Part shown: in pieces, positions 1 to 11,871 of the stretch | Layout: each line of letters starts with the position of its first letter | Numbering within the stretch: the stretch's first letter is position 1 | Assembly (NCBI GenBank): GCA_964036045.1 | Contig: OZ038401.1 | Coordinates: forward strand, 33,966,397 to 34,030,396 | Reading direction: 5' to 3' | DNA: 64,000 nt | Source: Eutreptiella sp. 'Long Island Sound 2002' | Lineage: Eukaryota > Euglenozoa > Euglenophyceae > Eutreptiales > Eutreptiaceae | Notes under the pieces: generated by a model | Databases searched by the model: none | Seen by the model: only the letters and a program-made list of their open reading frames with translations | Told to the model about the DNA's origin: nothing | Program-made: the position numbers and the translations under genes

Positions 1-23
1 GCAGTGCAAGGATTCCCCCTAAG

Positions 24-1102
24 ATGGTGGAAACCATGGCAAAAAACACTGCAGAAGAGGTGCCAGTGGGTGTGATCGCACAGGAGATGTGGGAGGTCAT
101 CATGGACCTGGACAAGGATGGCCGGCGACTCGTGAAGGACGAAGCCAAAAACAAGAGGCAGCGGGAGCGGGAGAAGAAGAAAAAAGCGACGGCCAAGGCA
201 AAAAAGAGGGCCAAGAGGGAACAAAAGCGCCGGAAACAAGAAAGCCGCAAAAAGTCCAGACGGGAGGAGACGGACTCTTCGGATGAGTCCAGCTCGACTC
301 CTGCGGCACCACAAGTTCCAAATCGTCGAGCGACTCCTCACACCAACCCTTCGTCCGACAAGGGCTGGAAGAGCAAGTCACGGGATGGCGGGGGCCGCAA
401 TGGAACGCTGAAACCCAGACGGGGATGCCGGGAGGATTTTGAGTTCAGGTGGATCAACTGCCGGAAGGATTTTCACACCAACAAAGGCACGTCGTAGGGC
501 TGCACCAATCCACCCTCTCAACCATGCAAGTTTTGTGGCAACCGCCACTGGGCTTTCTGGAGTGCCGAGTTCGAATGCCGTTGAGGCGGCCCAGCGGATC
601 CCCATGTCCGGGGGGGGGGGGGGGGTTGGCAAGCCAAAGGAGAGGCGAGCGTGACAAGCAGGCGGTACGGGCCAGAAATGCGCTAGGGGCCATTCGCGGA
701 GGAGGCGGAGAATGAGATCAGCAGCTCATACGAGGCTACAGTGTGGCGAAAACTGGAGGATGGCACCAGAAAGGCGTATGCTTGGGCACTGTACAGGTTC
801 TTGCGGTACAGCAGGGTCCACGGCTTCCTGTCGCCGCGTGAAGCATTCAAGGGGCGTATGCTACAAGTGGCCAGAGATACATGCTGCTAGATGCAAGCGA
901 AGCCATTGCAAAGAAGCAGGCCGAGGCCACACAGCGTTACCCCCAAACTTTGGACACTGTGGAGTTTCATGCACCAGCTCAGGTGGCCCACCTAGTCCAT
1001 CTGCTCAGCTTTTTGTTAGCCCCGTGTGTAACACACAATACACTCATTTGTTTAAGGCAGTGGAGCACGACAGGTTTGACTATGGTAATTCTTTGCTTGT
1101 AA
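24..1102 (+). pseudogene. decayed mobile-element-type protein: charged N-terminus, Cys/His finger, recombinase-like helix region
   Basis: One reading frame can be followed from the ATG at 24 to about 881 with three internal stops (TAG at 495, TGA at 591, TAG at 684); it then continues in another frame to 1102. The first 157 codons are rich in Lys, Arg and Glu (residues about 45-85), as in a coiled or nucleic-acid-binding tail. After the first stop comes a Cys/His cluster (KFCGNRHW followed by a Cys about nine residues later). Further on, near 700-875, is a helical stretch with TRKAYAWALYRFLRYS, which resembles the N-terminal core-binding domain of tyrosine recombinases in Crypton or DIRS elements. 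That resemblance is only by eye, and no catalytic R-H-R-Y set was found. A 17-nt G run lies inside the frame at about 609-625. The bases at 1-20 recur near 29,681, so the region is probably a dispersed element. Confidence 0.35.
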
Positions 1103-1997
1103 TGAGACATATTACCACTCCGTTGGCCTCTCACCATGGCCCACAATGTCACACATTATGCAAGGCCGATACTACATGTCCCTTATCTGCATACCCACTG
1201 CACCCTCATGAATGTGCGCAAACACAAGACCACCAGAACCATGATCACCCTGATATTCAAGTATATCGGCCTTGTCATGCGGCGCCCCCTGGATTGGGAC
1301 CATGTCACTCTAACTGGCCCAGCCAGGCCTTTCCATGGAGGTGCCAAGAGGGCCAAAAACTCATCATAAAAGCAAGATGGAGTTGGACGGCCCGCTGGAT
1401 GCGATGTGGCTTTGCGGAGGAGGTCCTCTTGGATTGGTGAAGGGAGCGCAACTCTATGTTGTTGTCCATCAACATTGTCTTTACTCTACAACTGGTTGAC
1501 ACCACACGGTGCACGCCTCTGGCGCAGGTTCGCCACATCCGTAGTTTGCTATATTGGAGGACTCCGAACACTGTGTTTGATTTGAAAAAAAAGTTACCAT
1601 TCCGTTGGCTTGTCGTTAGATTAAGTTGGGTTGTTGCTACAGCCAAAGTTTTGTGTGGGCAACAGCCGTGCAACGTTTCCGTGGGAAGGCTGCGCTGCAA
1701 AGGACCTTACATTGACTACTCCCATCTTCCCATGAAACGACAATGGCACCCCCCCCCCCCCAGCCGGCCTAGAGTACACAAGCGATGGATATTGGGAAGC
1801 CACCTGAGTGCTCCTCAAAAACGCAACCCGCGCAAGAGTGACTGGCTCGTGGACCAAATGGTTGACTTCAATTTTGATTTTTAGGTTTTAGTAATTGATT
1901 TCACCCAATGATCTAGATGAAACATTCCATGTTTACCCGCTGATGTTGTTGGTCTCTTCCTACCTCATCCCCATTTGTTGTATCAATTTTCTTTAGC
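1103..1997. other. no gene recognised
   Basis: The stretch holds a C run near 1749-1761 and AT-rich sequence towards its end. A polypyrimidine tract ending in AG sits just before 1998 and could be a splice acceptor for the following ORF. I see no other supported feature. Confidence 0.4.
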
Positions 1998-3582
1998 TTG
2001 CAAGATTATCAAGACAGGATTGGCAGCGAATTGGCCGACCTCGCAGCCCGAGCAGGCAGTACTATGCACCCTTGCCGTGGTCTGGGCAGCACATCACCTG
2101 CGGATATCCTCTTGAACAACCATGTGATGCTGTCCCCTGCCCGTACGTGGGTCATCAAATCACGCCCCCATAAGCTGGTACCCGAGGCGCATTGGATGTC
2201 ATGGTTGCCTTTGCGCGCGGTCAACCGGGATAAGTGGGGTCCATGGCTGTGGGGGATACTGCGATGGCCACGGTATGGGGCACCCTGGGAAACCGGGCCG
2301 GTGCTGTGCCCACGATGTGGGCAGCGCCATGGCCCGGCGGTGCAGGAGTGCTTTTTGTCATGCCCCTCCGATTCCCGGTTTTGGGACATTTGGACCGACG
2401 CATGGGAGGCATGGAAACGGGACGCAATCAAGTGGCGGCAAATGGCGTCCACCGACGAACTGCGCATGTGCACCCGCTTGCAGTTCCCGCACTCCCTTCA
2501 ACGATCCTTCCTTCCAATCCAGGCGCACTAGAGGGTGGTAGTTGCCACATGGCACTTCCACATATTCCAGCGATTGCAGGCGTGGGTCGTTGACAAACTG
2601 CAGCACGCCCCATCTTTCGTTAGTAGTAAGCGGCCCACGCACATCGTCCCACCTGTTGCCGGGGTCCCGCCACAAGTAGCTAAACCTACGGCCCGCAACA
2701 TCTGGAACCACGTGAGAGGTGTTCTGTCGATCCCCGCCGCGATCAGAGCCAGGCTTCACAGATACCGCGCCCACGGTGGAGGGAACTTCGGTGGCAATTG
2801 GCACAAGCAGTCACCACCGCTGAGCGCACATGGGTCTTGGAGGCCATGGCCCGGCATGTAGCACCGCCGCGCAAACGGCCCGGAGAGCCGTCGCCGCCAC
2901 CGGCACAGACTCCGGCCTCACCGCCGTGTGAGTCTCGTGAAATCCATGCCGGACCTTTCTTGGAACAGGCAAGGCGGGCCATGCTACACGCCCAAACGCA
3001 AGCCGCGCAACTCTGTCTAGAAGAGGTGGCGCAGGCACTCGCCCGACAAGCATCACACGGAAGTCCCTCTTCTTGGCACACCACCACGAACACTTGTGCC
3101 GGCAAGCGTATTTCCTCTATAAGGAGCACACGGCGCGATGGTACGTAGAGGCGCAACAAGCAGTATACCAATTGTCCTGGATGGCAGACACCCGCCGATT
3201 GCGCTTCCGCCAATGGCGCACGGCTGTCCTCCCCGAGGCGCGGTCCATGGTGTTGCGCAAGCTCGCCGCGGCATCCTCGTGTTGGGAGCAGGCTCATGTT
3301 TCGCTGTCCACCAACATCCAAGCGGACGAAGCGTCCGCACGGCGGCATATGTCTCAAGTGCACGCAGTGACCCTTATGGCCTTACGGCGGACGACTTTGT
3401 CGGACCCCCGATGGGACATCCGAGGGGCCACTGCACAGCGCATGAAGCGCTTGCGGGACGAGAACTCACCTGAGACGCACAAGAAACGGAGGATAGAGGC
3501 ACTAGAGGTTCCCAGTGATCTCCAGGATATGGAGATCCCGCTCGAGGACATGGGCAATCTCATTGTCTTGACTGGATTATAA
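1998..3582 (+). pseudogene. LINE C-terminal remnant (end of RNase H, zf-RVT zinc finger, basic tail)
   Basis: The 1998-2531 frame opens with GSELADLAARAG, typical of the last helix of an LINE RNase H domain (the final catalytic Asp lies in the ELAD-type motif). It continues into a tryptophan-rich segment and a CPRCGQRHGPAVQECFLSC finger, the CX2C...C arrangement of the zf-RVT domain found at the C-terminus of many non-LTR polyproteins. After the stop at 2529-2531 related coding sequence can be followed in other frames, ending in an Arg/Lys-rich segment at 3073-3582 (SPETHKKRRIEAL near its end). At least two frame changes are needed, so this is a dead copy. The reverse transcriptase is not present upstream. 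Confidence is good for LINE origin and low for exact limits. Confidence 0.6.
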
Positions 3583-3844
3583 CACCCCCGAGAGGTCCGG
3601 GAGGACGCACACACCCGTGCAAACGGGGTGACACGGGAGGGGCAAGGCGCAGGGTGTCGTTCCTCCCGCCACCCCGCCGCAGCCGTCTTGGTGAGGGTAG
3701 GTCATACCAAACCCATAACCAAAGCTGGCCCTGTCACTGACCCATGACCTGCTATGTGTACTCTCAATGGACACTTACTTGGTGGAGCTTCGGTCACGAG
3801 TCAAAAAAAAAACAATTTTCTTTATTTTTTGCATGGACTCATCG

Positions 3845-3896
3845 TAGTATAGTGGCCACCCCTCGTCCGGTGAACTAGGGATACAGGTTTGATCCC
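3845..3896 (+). repeat. tRNA-derived repeat (SINE-like head)
   Basis: An A-box-like TAGTATAGTGG (3845-3855) is followed 41 nt later by a B-box-like GGTTTGATCCC (3886-3896). That is the internal RNA polymerase III promoter spacing of a tRNA, and the A box resembles Asp/Glu tRNAs. Stem pairing is poor, so I call a tRNA-derived SINE or pseudogene and not a functional tRNA. Confidence 0.45.
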
Positions 3897-4980
3897 CACG
3901 TGTGGATGTGGTCCACGTAGACCTCACGGCCTTCCAGGTTTTTGCTCCTAGCCAGCAGCGGGTCGTATGGAAAAGCTTGCAGCATTGTAGAGACTAACAG
4001 CACATATTGAACATACTTTTTGCTCAGTTTTGAAGTGTATCATTTCATGACCCCTTGGGCTTTTATTGCTTTGATCTTCCGTGTCACTCTCTGGGCACGT
4101 ACAAAGCTCGTTGTCCCTTGGATACCGTGCTATACGACTTCCAATGTTCCGTTTCCTGACTGCCTTATGGTGTGACAGTAGACGTTATACTCAATGGTGT
4201 ACCCCTCAAGCAGGAAGGAAATGTCTCAGTCCCATTCTCAACACACTCACACCGTGGGGATTTGTCGTTGTCAAGCCTCGGATACACTTGCTTCTAGGGT
4301 TTTCCGTGAGCACTTTCATGCATTTCATGCCATTTTGGCATGGATCACACACTCACAAAAGTCGAGCACAAAAAAAGGTAGATGTTTGTTTCTTTTAGTG
4401 TCTTTTGTATTTCTTTGGGGACCAGCTCACCCACCCACCCAAGGTTGTGAACTATCACGTCTCTAACTCCCGCCAGTACCGGGCCCGCAGCAAAACATGT
4501 GTCCTGTCCGTATGGGGAACACAAATGTCCAAGGCGTTAGTAGGCTACATGGGTGGCCCACAGACCTCCTTGCCCACATTGGGGCCTAAAATTGGGCTCA
4601 GTCTATGTGGCAATTGGGCTTTTTCGTGTTGATTTCCTGTCTCCACTAAAAATGGGAAAGTTGCAGCCAACGTAAATTGTAAAAAGGCTTACAGTTGAAA
4701 ATCACCTCGAAGAGAGGTTGTTAGATCAAGCGCAGGCGCGGGCATCGTATACCCCCCCTTTTTGGGGTCATTCGCGTAGCATACCCCAAGGCATGATATT
4801 GGATGTCCAACCCCTTGTAAAATCATTATTTTGCCCAATAAGACCATCCCCCAATGGTTTTTTGGATTCTGGGGCCTCTATCCCCTAAAACTGGATATCA
4901 CTTTTTTGAGGGGGGGGGCTGGGGGGGGGGTCAAAAGTTTGTGCTCAGAAGGCTCCAAGCAGTGGGGAGACAAGTCCTTC
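3897..4980. other. no gene recognised
   Basis: AT-moderate sequence with short C and G runs (for example near 4751-4760 and 4909-4930). The open frames show no recognisable domain or biased composition. Confidence 0.4.
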
Positions 4981-4985
4981 TCACA

Positions 4986-5160
4986 CCACCGCCGGTCGAA
5001 TGGTAACGCAGCCGACACACTGTTTTCGGTCAGCGGTTCGAATCCTGGTGGACAGATTGTCGGCGGCGCCGGCAGCGTCATATTTGCACCACCAGGGTTC
5101 GTACCACTGATCGAAAAGTCGGCCGTCGCCTGCATTACCATTCGGCCACTGCTTGCCCTG
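4986..5160. repeat. head-to-head inverted pair of tRNA-like sequences
   Basis: A B box GGTTCGAATCC is at 5035-5045 on the plus strand, and a mirrored copy (GGTACGAACCC on the minus strand) is at about 5095-5105. Flanking sequence is also mirrored: GTCGAATGGTAACGC near 4994 and its inverted counterpart near 5140. The centre is near 5070 in a GGCGCC-containing stretch. The left half can pair CCACCG (4986-4991) with TGGTGG (5046-5051). The unit therefore looks like two diverged tRNA-related sequences facing each other. Confidence 0.5.
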
Positions 5161-6905
5161 GGGCGAAAGGTTGTCCCACTGCTTCGGGCCGCGTCTGCCG
5201 CTGACAAAAAACCCAAACTGTGTGTTTCTGTCTCTGTCTGACTGACTGCTGGCCTGGCTAAGGGACTGATTGGCTGACTGTCAGCCTCTCTTCGAGGTGC
5301 ACTGCCGAAGGCAATAGAATTTTCATGGGTCGTCCCTAATTGTTGTCGTGTAGCCCAAGGGAATGGAGGCAGAACATACTCGCTGCACCGAACGGTGGCA
5401 CGCATCATAACGCGGCTCTCGGTCAAGGTAAAATGGGTCTCATCCAAAAGAAAAGCAGATGACTCTCCTTCCGAACTCTCAGAATACTCTTCCCTCCACA
5501 TCATGCACTCTGGCAGATTGAGCCACTTGACTGGCAGCAAAACCAAAGTTGGATGTGTTGGACATGGGTGGGTGGGCCACTGAGGAGGATGTCATGGGGG
5601 GGCTGGCTGGGACCATTGTCAGCCCTGAAGTGAAATGTATTAGACTGTCTTTGGCTTTGTGCAGGTGGCAAATATAGACCGCCAGGAATTGGGTGCAAAA
5701 CCTGTGCTGTGCATCAACACCTGTGTGTACTAACCAGCACTGCAGAAGCATGTCTGGCAGCTGTAGTTTGGTCCCCGTCGCTTGTGGTGTTGTGTGGCAG
5801 ATTTTGTGCATGTCCTAGGGTTAAACAACAGGCATGTTCAAGGCAGGCAAATTTGCACTGCCTTTGTGCGATGACATCTTCTTCACCAGCAAAAGCAATA
5901 TGTCCACTCCAAAATCCCCCTTTGTCAACCATTTTCGAAGAAATTGGGCTTCAATTGCACGGGATCCAGGTAAATGATGGTATTTTGTGGCAGTTTGGTC
6001 CCCACCGCTTATGGTGGTGTGTGGCAGTTTGATCACAGGTTTAGCAAAGGGTGGAAAGATAAAACTTGGAATGAAGCCCTACAGGCGCTTATTTTTTTTG
6101 TTTTCTGCTAGGTTGACGAAATCCGAGCAGCACAAGGCGTATGTTCTAAAAAGTAAAGTCTATTTGGGATAAATTAGGGTGTGGTTGGACACCACATGGA
6201 CCTACAATGCTAAGATATGCATTCTCAAAGGATCCTGCTTGCTGGGTGACCTGGTCATTCCTTGTGCACAGGTAAGGTACATTCAGCATAATTGGGGCTC
6301 ACACTCAACCACATGCAATTTTCTCACCAGCTAAAAGGCCCCTTGCTGGGAACTCAGGGGTGGGAATATTGACTGAAGTCATGCACAAATTGCAATGGGT
6401 AATGAGGGTTGTTTGCTTGTAAAGCAAAAACCCTGTTCACTTGCAACCCAAAGGGCTGTGCAATGGGCTGATCTACAGACAGGGACCAGTTGGTGAAGTT
6501 TGGCCAAGCGTTTTTGTTTGCCGTGGACAAATCGGAGGTGGTGTAGTTTCATGGAGTATCGTCCTTCTTGTGGCCAAGCATGGGCCTGGGCTGTCATTGA
6601 AAGCAGGGGACCTCAGCGCACACAATGTAGGACCAAAAAAAGGTCAATGTGACAGGCGGGGGTATGGCATTTGGTACCACGAAGGGTTACTGCAATAGTC
6701 CTTCAGTGGGGCCATTCAAGACAGATATTTGACCACATGTCTTAAGTTGTCTCCAGCGGATCCCATTGACGCATGGTAGCGGTGGCTGGGGCGCTGTGGC
6801 TGCTGTGGCCAAACAGATCACAAACCGGTGACCGTCGTGAAGATCAATCTGGTTGTCTCCTTCGTTGCTCAGATTTCATTTCTTTTCCCCTCATTTTCTC
6901 TGATA
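5161..6905. other. no gene recognised
   Basis: Unique-looking non-coding sequence. Short open frames exist on both strands, but none shows a motif or a plausible composition. A pyrimidine-rich tract just before 6906 could be the 5' untranslated or splice-acceptor region of the next gene. Confidence 0.4.
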
Positions 6906-7523
6906 ATGTCATCTTGCACTGATATGGCAGTATGCATGGCTTTGGAGCAAACTCCTTCACCGTCTATGCAATGGGCAAACAAAGCCTCTCCAAAGTGGGC
7001 TCCAGCTGCGAACACAGTGCAGGGCCGCTTGGAGATCTATGAGCCCGATGCTTGTGGAGTGCACGAGCCGTATGCTCATGCCGTCGGGTATTTCCAGTCT
7101 CCAATTAGTATGTGCCATCAGCCATACACCTTGCCTCCAAGTGCGGACCAGACATGGAAAGAGGTGTGGGGGTCACTGTCGGACCGCAGCAGAAGCGTTG
7201 ACATGGCAAGCTCCTTTGAAAGCTCCATTGGAAGCTGCAACAGCCAAAGTGATTCACAAGCAGAAGCAATCACTGACGAGATGACAAAATGCGATTCAAC
7301 AGCTGCTGACATTCCCGGAAGATTCCCTGTGGCCCTCCGCAGCAGGTGCACGCATCGGCAGCATTGGGAGCGGCTGCGTGGGAAACGCGGGTTTTCGTAT
7401 TTTGTGTGCCGTGTCTGTGGCAATGGATGGCGGCAGCCAACCAAGGCTTCGAAGACAGCACCCACAAATGCCAAGGCCCAGAGCTATTACACGCAGCGCA
7501 GCGCAGCACACGACGACATTTGA
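6906..7523 (+). CDS. hypothetical 205-aa protein with C-terminal Cys/His ribbon
   Basis: This is the only ORF in the first 10 kb that looks like an intact host gene. The ATG at 6906 follows a long pyrimidine-rich tract and was preferred over upstream non-ATG starts in the same frame. Residues about 1-110 are low-complexity with conserved-looking aromatic and Cys residues. Residues about 90-140 are Ser-rich (SSFESSIGSCNSQSDSQAEA). The C-terminal part carries CTHRQHWERLRGKRG followed by FVCRVCGNGWRQP, which gives one Cys, one His and a CX2C pair that could bind zinc. From memory, a Trp-Arg-Leu-Arg-x-Lys-Arg-Gly block before CX2CG..WR occurs in proteins of dinoflagellates and related protists, but I cannot name a family. 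No transmembrane segment or signal peptide is evident. Function unknown. Confidence 0.5.
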   Translation: MSSCTDMAVCMALEQTPSPSMQWANKASPKWAPAANTVQGRLEIYEPDACGVHEPYAHAVGYFQSPISMCHQPYTLPPSADQTWKEVWGSLSDRSRSVDMASSFESSIGSCNSQSDSQAEAITDEMTKCDSTAADIPGRFPVALRSRCTHRQHWERLRGKRGFSYFVCRVCGNGWRQPTKASKTAPTNAKAQSYYTQRSAAHDDI

Positions 7524-8635
7524 TGGATGGATTGTCAGATGTAACCCGGTGCTTTTTACATGGCTGTGTGAGGCCCAATCACATGTTGACGGTTGAGTGA
7601 TGCTGGTGGTGGGTTTGCCCCAGGCAGTGGACAGCTGCAGGCCCCACCCACGGTGGTTGGTGGTGAAATGATGGCTTCATGTATCCTGCTGTACTCGTTC
7701 TTTTTGTATTCTGAGGCATTTAATGAGGGGGTGCTAAGAGTCCTGTTACCCCTGAGCATGTATAAATCACCCAAAAGTCCTGCAGCCCCTCAGTGTGTAT
7801 GATTCGTGATTCACCAACAAGTCTGCCATCTCCCATTGCGCGTGGGGACCAAATCCTGCCCCCTCTTCGTGGATTTGATTCACCAGAAAGGCATGCACCC
7901 TCAATATATTTGATTAGCCATACCATCCTCCACCTCCTCGTTGTGTTTGTGTCAGAAACACCAAGCCAATGCATTCTCTGTTGCTTGTCGGCCAATCAGC
8001 CTGAGTTTCGTCGCTTCAATGTATGCAAGTTGAGGGCTACGGCATGCATACCACCGTTCCCAGTGCACACCATGAGTTTTACACAAGGGTGTTCCGACTG
8101 CGCGCCCTACGCATGCAGCGCACCCCCACTGTGTTGGGAAAATCCATCTACTCGCAAATCCGCGAATGGCCCAATAAACAGAAAAACAAGCACCAAAACT
8201 GTGAACCTCCAGCCGTAGCAAAGAAACCTATTTTTACTGCTTGAGGGTGCGCTGACCTTTCTGCAGTTTTCTACAACAAAATTTTATTCATCTGCAAAGG
8301 GTGACGGCACCAACGAGGGGTTCAGTAAAGAAGTGATTGTCTGTGTGGCTGCGTGTGGCTGTGTATGGCGGTGTGCTTTGGGGGTCTCTGTTTTTTCAAT
8401 TTTCTTTGCAGCCAACATTCAAGGAGCCAAGTGGCCAGGCCTATCGAATGCATCATCACCCGTCTCTGCACTGCGCAATTTTGTTAATTTGGTGTTTTTT
8501 TCTAAAACCAGCAAACTGTGAAACAATGCAGTTGTGGTTCATGTCATAGTGTAAAGCAACCAACACTGATTCTTGATTATTTTGCTGCTGCTTTGTGCAG
8601 CCTTGTTCTGATCACCCAAAGCTTTTCCTACTAGA
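7524..8635. other. no gene recognised
   Basis: Non-coding sequence of mixed composition. Several open frames on both strands lack any recognisable motif. Confidence 0.4.
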
Positions 8636-8770
8636 ATGCTTGTGCTTATAAAGGTGGAGTGCATGCCATTCATTGGAAGAAAGAATGGAATTTTGACGGC
8701 CCGGCAGCAGTTGCACAATGATGCACATCGGTGGTATAGTACACGCATTGAGCATTTGTTTGGACCATGG
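8636..8770 (+). pseudogene. Harbinger-type DDE transposase fragment
   Basis: The short frame contains PFIGRKNGILTARQQLHNDA followed by HRWYSTRIEHLFG. It closely matches the C-terminal catalytic part of the transposase at 33,545-33,858 (PLIGRKNGTLIARQQCYNDV, then RARIEQLF). The Glu in RIEHLF corresponds to the last acidic residue of the DDE triad. Both flanks lose similarity, so only about 45 codons survive. This is one of three copies in the window. Confidence 0.55.
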
Positions 8771-9060
8771 CCCTTGTTATGGACCATGGGACCATGCTTG
8801 GCATTTGTGGTTCACTCTGGCCTTTTTGCGGGGTTTCTCTATGGGAGGGAAGCGCAGCGCGCGCACAGTGCAACTATTTGGGTGTATGGCCGTAGTAGAA
8901 ACCCCTACTTTGTGGTACTTTGAGCATAATTGTTGTTTTGTAGTAGGTTTTGATGCATTGGGGATATGGCATTTTGGATTTTCACTCTGTTTCACCCATT
9001 TCTACCTTTTTGCACACATTTTTTGCTCATTTCCACCACATCCACTCCTGTTCTAGGTTG

Positions 9061-9200
9061 ATTTCTCCCCACCATTGGGACCCCGAGAAGGTAGGGGTGA
9101 TGTAGCCAATCTGCCCAATTGTGGGCCTTCAACCTTCCGGTGTTGTTGAGGAAACCGGGCCAATCATCGTTAACCTTCCAGTGCTATTGAGAATAACCGG
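9061..9200. repeat. fragment of the GAGAAGGTAGGGGTGA satellite family
   Basis: The sequence ACCCCGAGAAGGTAGGGGTGA near 9078 and the following TGCCCAATTGTGGGC match the satellite at 34,780-35,207. Here it is only about one unit long, which shows that the satellite is dispersed. Confidence 0.5.
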
Positions 9201-9227
9201 TTCACAGTTCTCTCCTCCATGTTTGAG

Positions 9228-9455
9228 GCCCCTCGAGTGAGGGTGATGGACTCCCACGCTTCAGTGTGGCCCCTTGAGTTGGGCCAACTGAGTCCCACGC
9301 TTTCGTGTGGCCTTTTGAGTTAGGCAGATGGACTCCTACGCTTTGGTGTGGCCCCTTGAGTTGGGGTGATGGACTCCCACGCTTTGGTGTGGCATGATGA
9401 GTTGGGGTGATGGACTCCCACGCTTTGGTGTGGCCCCTTGAGTTGGGGATGTGGC
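9228..9455. repeat. 41-bp tandem repeat, about five copies
   Basis: The core GACTCCCACGCTTTGGTGTGG recurs with small changes at about 9247, 9290, 9330, 9371 and 9412. Each unit also carries GAGTTGGGGTGATG. Spacing is 41-43 bp. CCAC...GTGG within each unit could form a short hairpin. Confidence 0.8.
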
Positions 9456-9459
9456 ATGG

Positions 9460-9887
9460 CCATTTATTGGTCGAAAGTTGACCGAGCGACAAAAGGAGTA
9501 CAACGATGTTCGTGGTTTCTATAGGGCGTGTATTGAGCACTTGTTTGCACGCGTGTAGCATTGGGGCATCGTAAGGAACATATGGAGGGGATCGGGTTCT
9601 GAGTTGCATGAGTACATGCGTGTGCTCTGACAGTTGCAACAATTTTTGATTTGAAGACAACTACGGTACCCTCCATATGGTCCATGGGAACACGTACGTA
9701 AACATGTATTCACCGCACCTATGTATAATGATGATAAGGATAATGATGATAAGGATGTTGTGGGTGATGATGGGGATGTATGTGCCCTTTGTTGCACCAA
9801 GTGTGACCCTGAAAAGATGTCTGTGTATGACAAGTGTGAAGTGCAATATTGTACGGATTGCATTGACACACACACACACACACACAG
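9460..9887 (+). pseudogene. Harbinger-type transposase remnant with C-terminal zinc finger
   Basis: The frame beginning PFIGRKLTERQKEYNDV and continuing RACIEHLFARV, stop, HWGIVRNIWRGS matches the end of the DDE domain of PIF/Harbinger transposases, including the catalytic Glu in IEHLF. In-frame stops (TAG where the relative at 33.8 kb has TGG, then TGA) show it is dead. Downstream, after an Asp-rich stretch, comes CALCCTKC and then CEVQYCTDCIDTH, a Cys-rich finger. The relative after 33,860 has the matching CKEHYCTGCIDTH. The finger ends in the (CA)n run that borders the LINE starting here, so the LINE may have inserted into this transposase gene. Confidence 0.6.
9866..9886. repeat. (CA)n microsatellite at the 5' border of the LINE
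   Basis: About ten CA units lie at the end of the transposase finger. A second, much longer CA run closes the LINE at 17,109-17,180. Confidence 0.8.
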
Positions 9888-10043
9888 GTGTTTTGTTTGG
9901 TGCCTGCCAGCTGGTGACACTGCATACCCAACCGAAAGCCAAACAGGCGCGATCCTCGGTGACTCTGTCATCACACGGGCTGCTTCTGCCTCCCCCTGGG
10001 CTGGTGAAAACCCTGCTTGGCACGACCCCACGGGTCATACAAA

Positions 10044-11841
10044 ATGTCGGGACTTACCCATGAAATTTTGGAAGCACTACGTAAACCAGAGCTCCTAGAA
10101 GCTCTGGCCGCAGCCATCGCACCACTTCTCAGTGGGAAGAAGGATCTACCGCCGCCGGCGAAAACGACTACTGCACGGGAAGAGGAACTCCTTGGCGTCA
10201 TCCGGGAGCTACGTGGCACGGTCCGCGAGTTGCGTGCGGCACTACAAGCGGCAGGGGGTAAATCGGTGCCCCCAAAGGAGCAGACCGTGGTGGACGAGCA
10301 ACAGTCCCCCTATCGCGCGGCCCTCACTCAGAGGATGAAAACACAGAGCCGTCTTGTCGTACAGGATGTCCCAGACCTGGGAGAACCACTGCAGCCAACA
10401 GCCACTGCGGTGCATGAAATTGAGGGCAAACACGGCTTCACTGCGGTCCAAGGACGCCGCATCTACCAGGGAGAGCACAAGACTGCACTCAAGTCTTTGC
10501 AACAGATAGGAGCAAACAAGCCTGTCCATGATTGGAAGGTCACAGAGGCCACCGCAAAGGCCTTCGAACACGTTTTGCTTGTGGGGCAACCGCTGGCGGA
10601 AGCGCACGCAATAGCAGCACAGGCCTTAACAAAATATGACAGCATCCAGAGCGTCAGCGCACATGTGCTAGCGACAAACTGCAGACGGGGAGTGGTCAAT
10701 GTGCCAGGTATACTGGCAGCGCTTGGCAGTTCACGAGAATGCTTGCATGTCAAGGATTTCGTTCTCAGCATCAAGGTCGTTACCAAACGTATGTCTTGGG
10801 AAGTCAAGAGAGACCCGGATGTGACTGTGATCCCACCTGAGCACTCCATCCTGCTTTGCTAGGAGCGACCCAAAAACGGCGTCGAAGGACAGGACACGGA
10901 GCCAGAATTGCTACCTCAGGACAAGGCTGCCATTCGGATAGTGTGCTGCCTAGACCCTTCCGCACTGCGCGCGGGACAGGACAGCACCAAAGTCAAGGCA
11001 TCCCGCTGGGATGAAAACACGTGCTGGGAGCTGACGGCCCCCCTACTCCAGCCGGCACTCACCAGTCTCCCACCCATGCAAGTGGGCAAGAGGGGCAGCA
11101 AGTATGAAGTCACGGTGGTGCTACCAGCGCCCATGGCTAAGCAGGTGCTCTGCAGCAGTGGCAAAATCGTCGGCCTGGAATACAGGTTGTTTATGAGCAA
11201 AACCATCGATGTCGATGACCTGAAGGCCAACATGGTCTGGGTCAAGCTCCCTCCATCCAACAAGCGCTCCATTTCGGAGCAGTGGCGTAGATTATGCAAG
11301 CAGCCTTGGTTCGCAGGCCTCATGGCAGGGGACAAGGACGACAGACTCGGGGTACGAGTATGGGGGGGGGGCTGTCTTGCCCGAAACCAGGGAGGAAATC
11401 GCAGGACTGTTGGGCATACAACTCACCCCCCCCCCCGTGACACGAGTGAGAGTGAGAGGCTATGGTATTTCTATGGGCCTTGTCTCAGGGTCGCAGTCTG
11501 CGGCCCAAAGGGAGGCTGACCGCGTTTTCGGCGCTAACACTGTCAAAGTGCAACAATGTCAACACCTGAAGCACAGTGGGCTGGTCAACCCTGTGTTTGA
11601 TATGGATATTACGGGAGTCCCCCCAGACTGGGAGGGCTGCACTGCACTGGCGAAGGATTCGCGGATGCCTGTCCGTAGGTGGCACCTATGTCTGCGTAAA
11701 TCCACTGGCCCCTCATACACCCCGGTGGGGAAAAACAGGACGCTCCCTGCGGTCCAGGGGTGTGTCTTGCCTGATGATGAAGAAATGGAGGACTCGCCTG
11801 CAGGAGCCCCCGCGGCAGAGGAGGATGAGAGCATTCTCTGA
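10044..11841 (+). pseudogene. LINE ORF1 protein (gag-like, nucleic-acid binding candidate)
   Basis: The ATG at 10,044 starts MSGLTHEILEALRKPELLEA. The first 80 residues are helical and charged, with REEELLGVIRELRGTVRELR-type heptads (residues about 45-75), suggesting a coiled-coil trimerisation segment like that of L1 ORF1p. An in-frame TAG at 10,860-10,862 interrupts it, after which the same frame resumes (ERPKNGVEGQ) to about 11,350. There a G run shifts the frame, and the protein continues as LPETREEIAGLLGIQLTPPP to the TGA at 11,841. The C-terminus is acidic (DDEEMEDSPAGA). ORF2 begins 30 bases later. I see no zinc knuckle. The role is inferred from position upstream of the endonuclease/RT ORF. 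Confidence 0.55.
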
Positions 11842-11871
11842 ACCCCCCCCCCCCCTGGAAGATGGCACTGA

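Noticed and set aside
4986-5051. Functional tRNA gene
   Set aside because: A and B boxes are present, but the T and acceptor stems do not pair in register and the anticodon loop would have about ten bases. It is kept only as a tRNA-like repeat.
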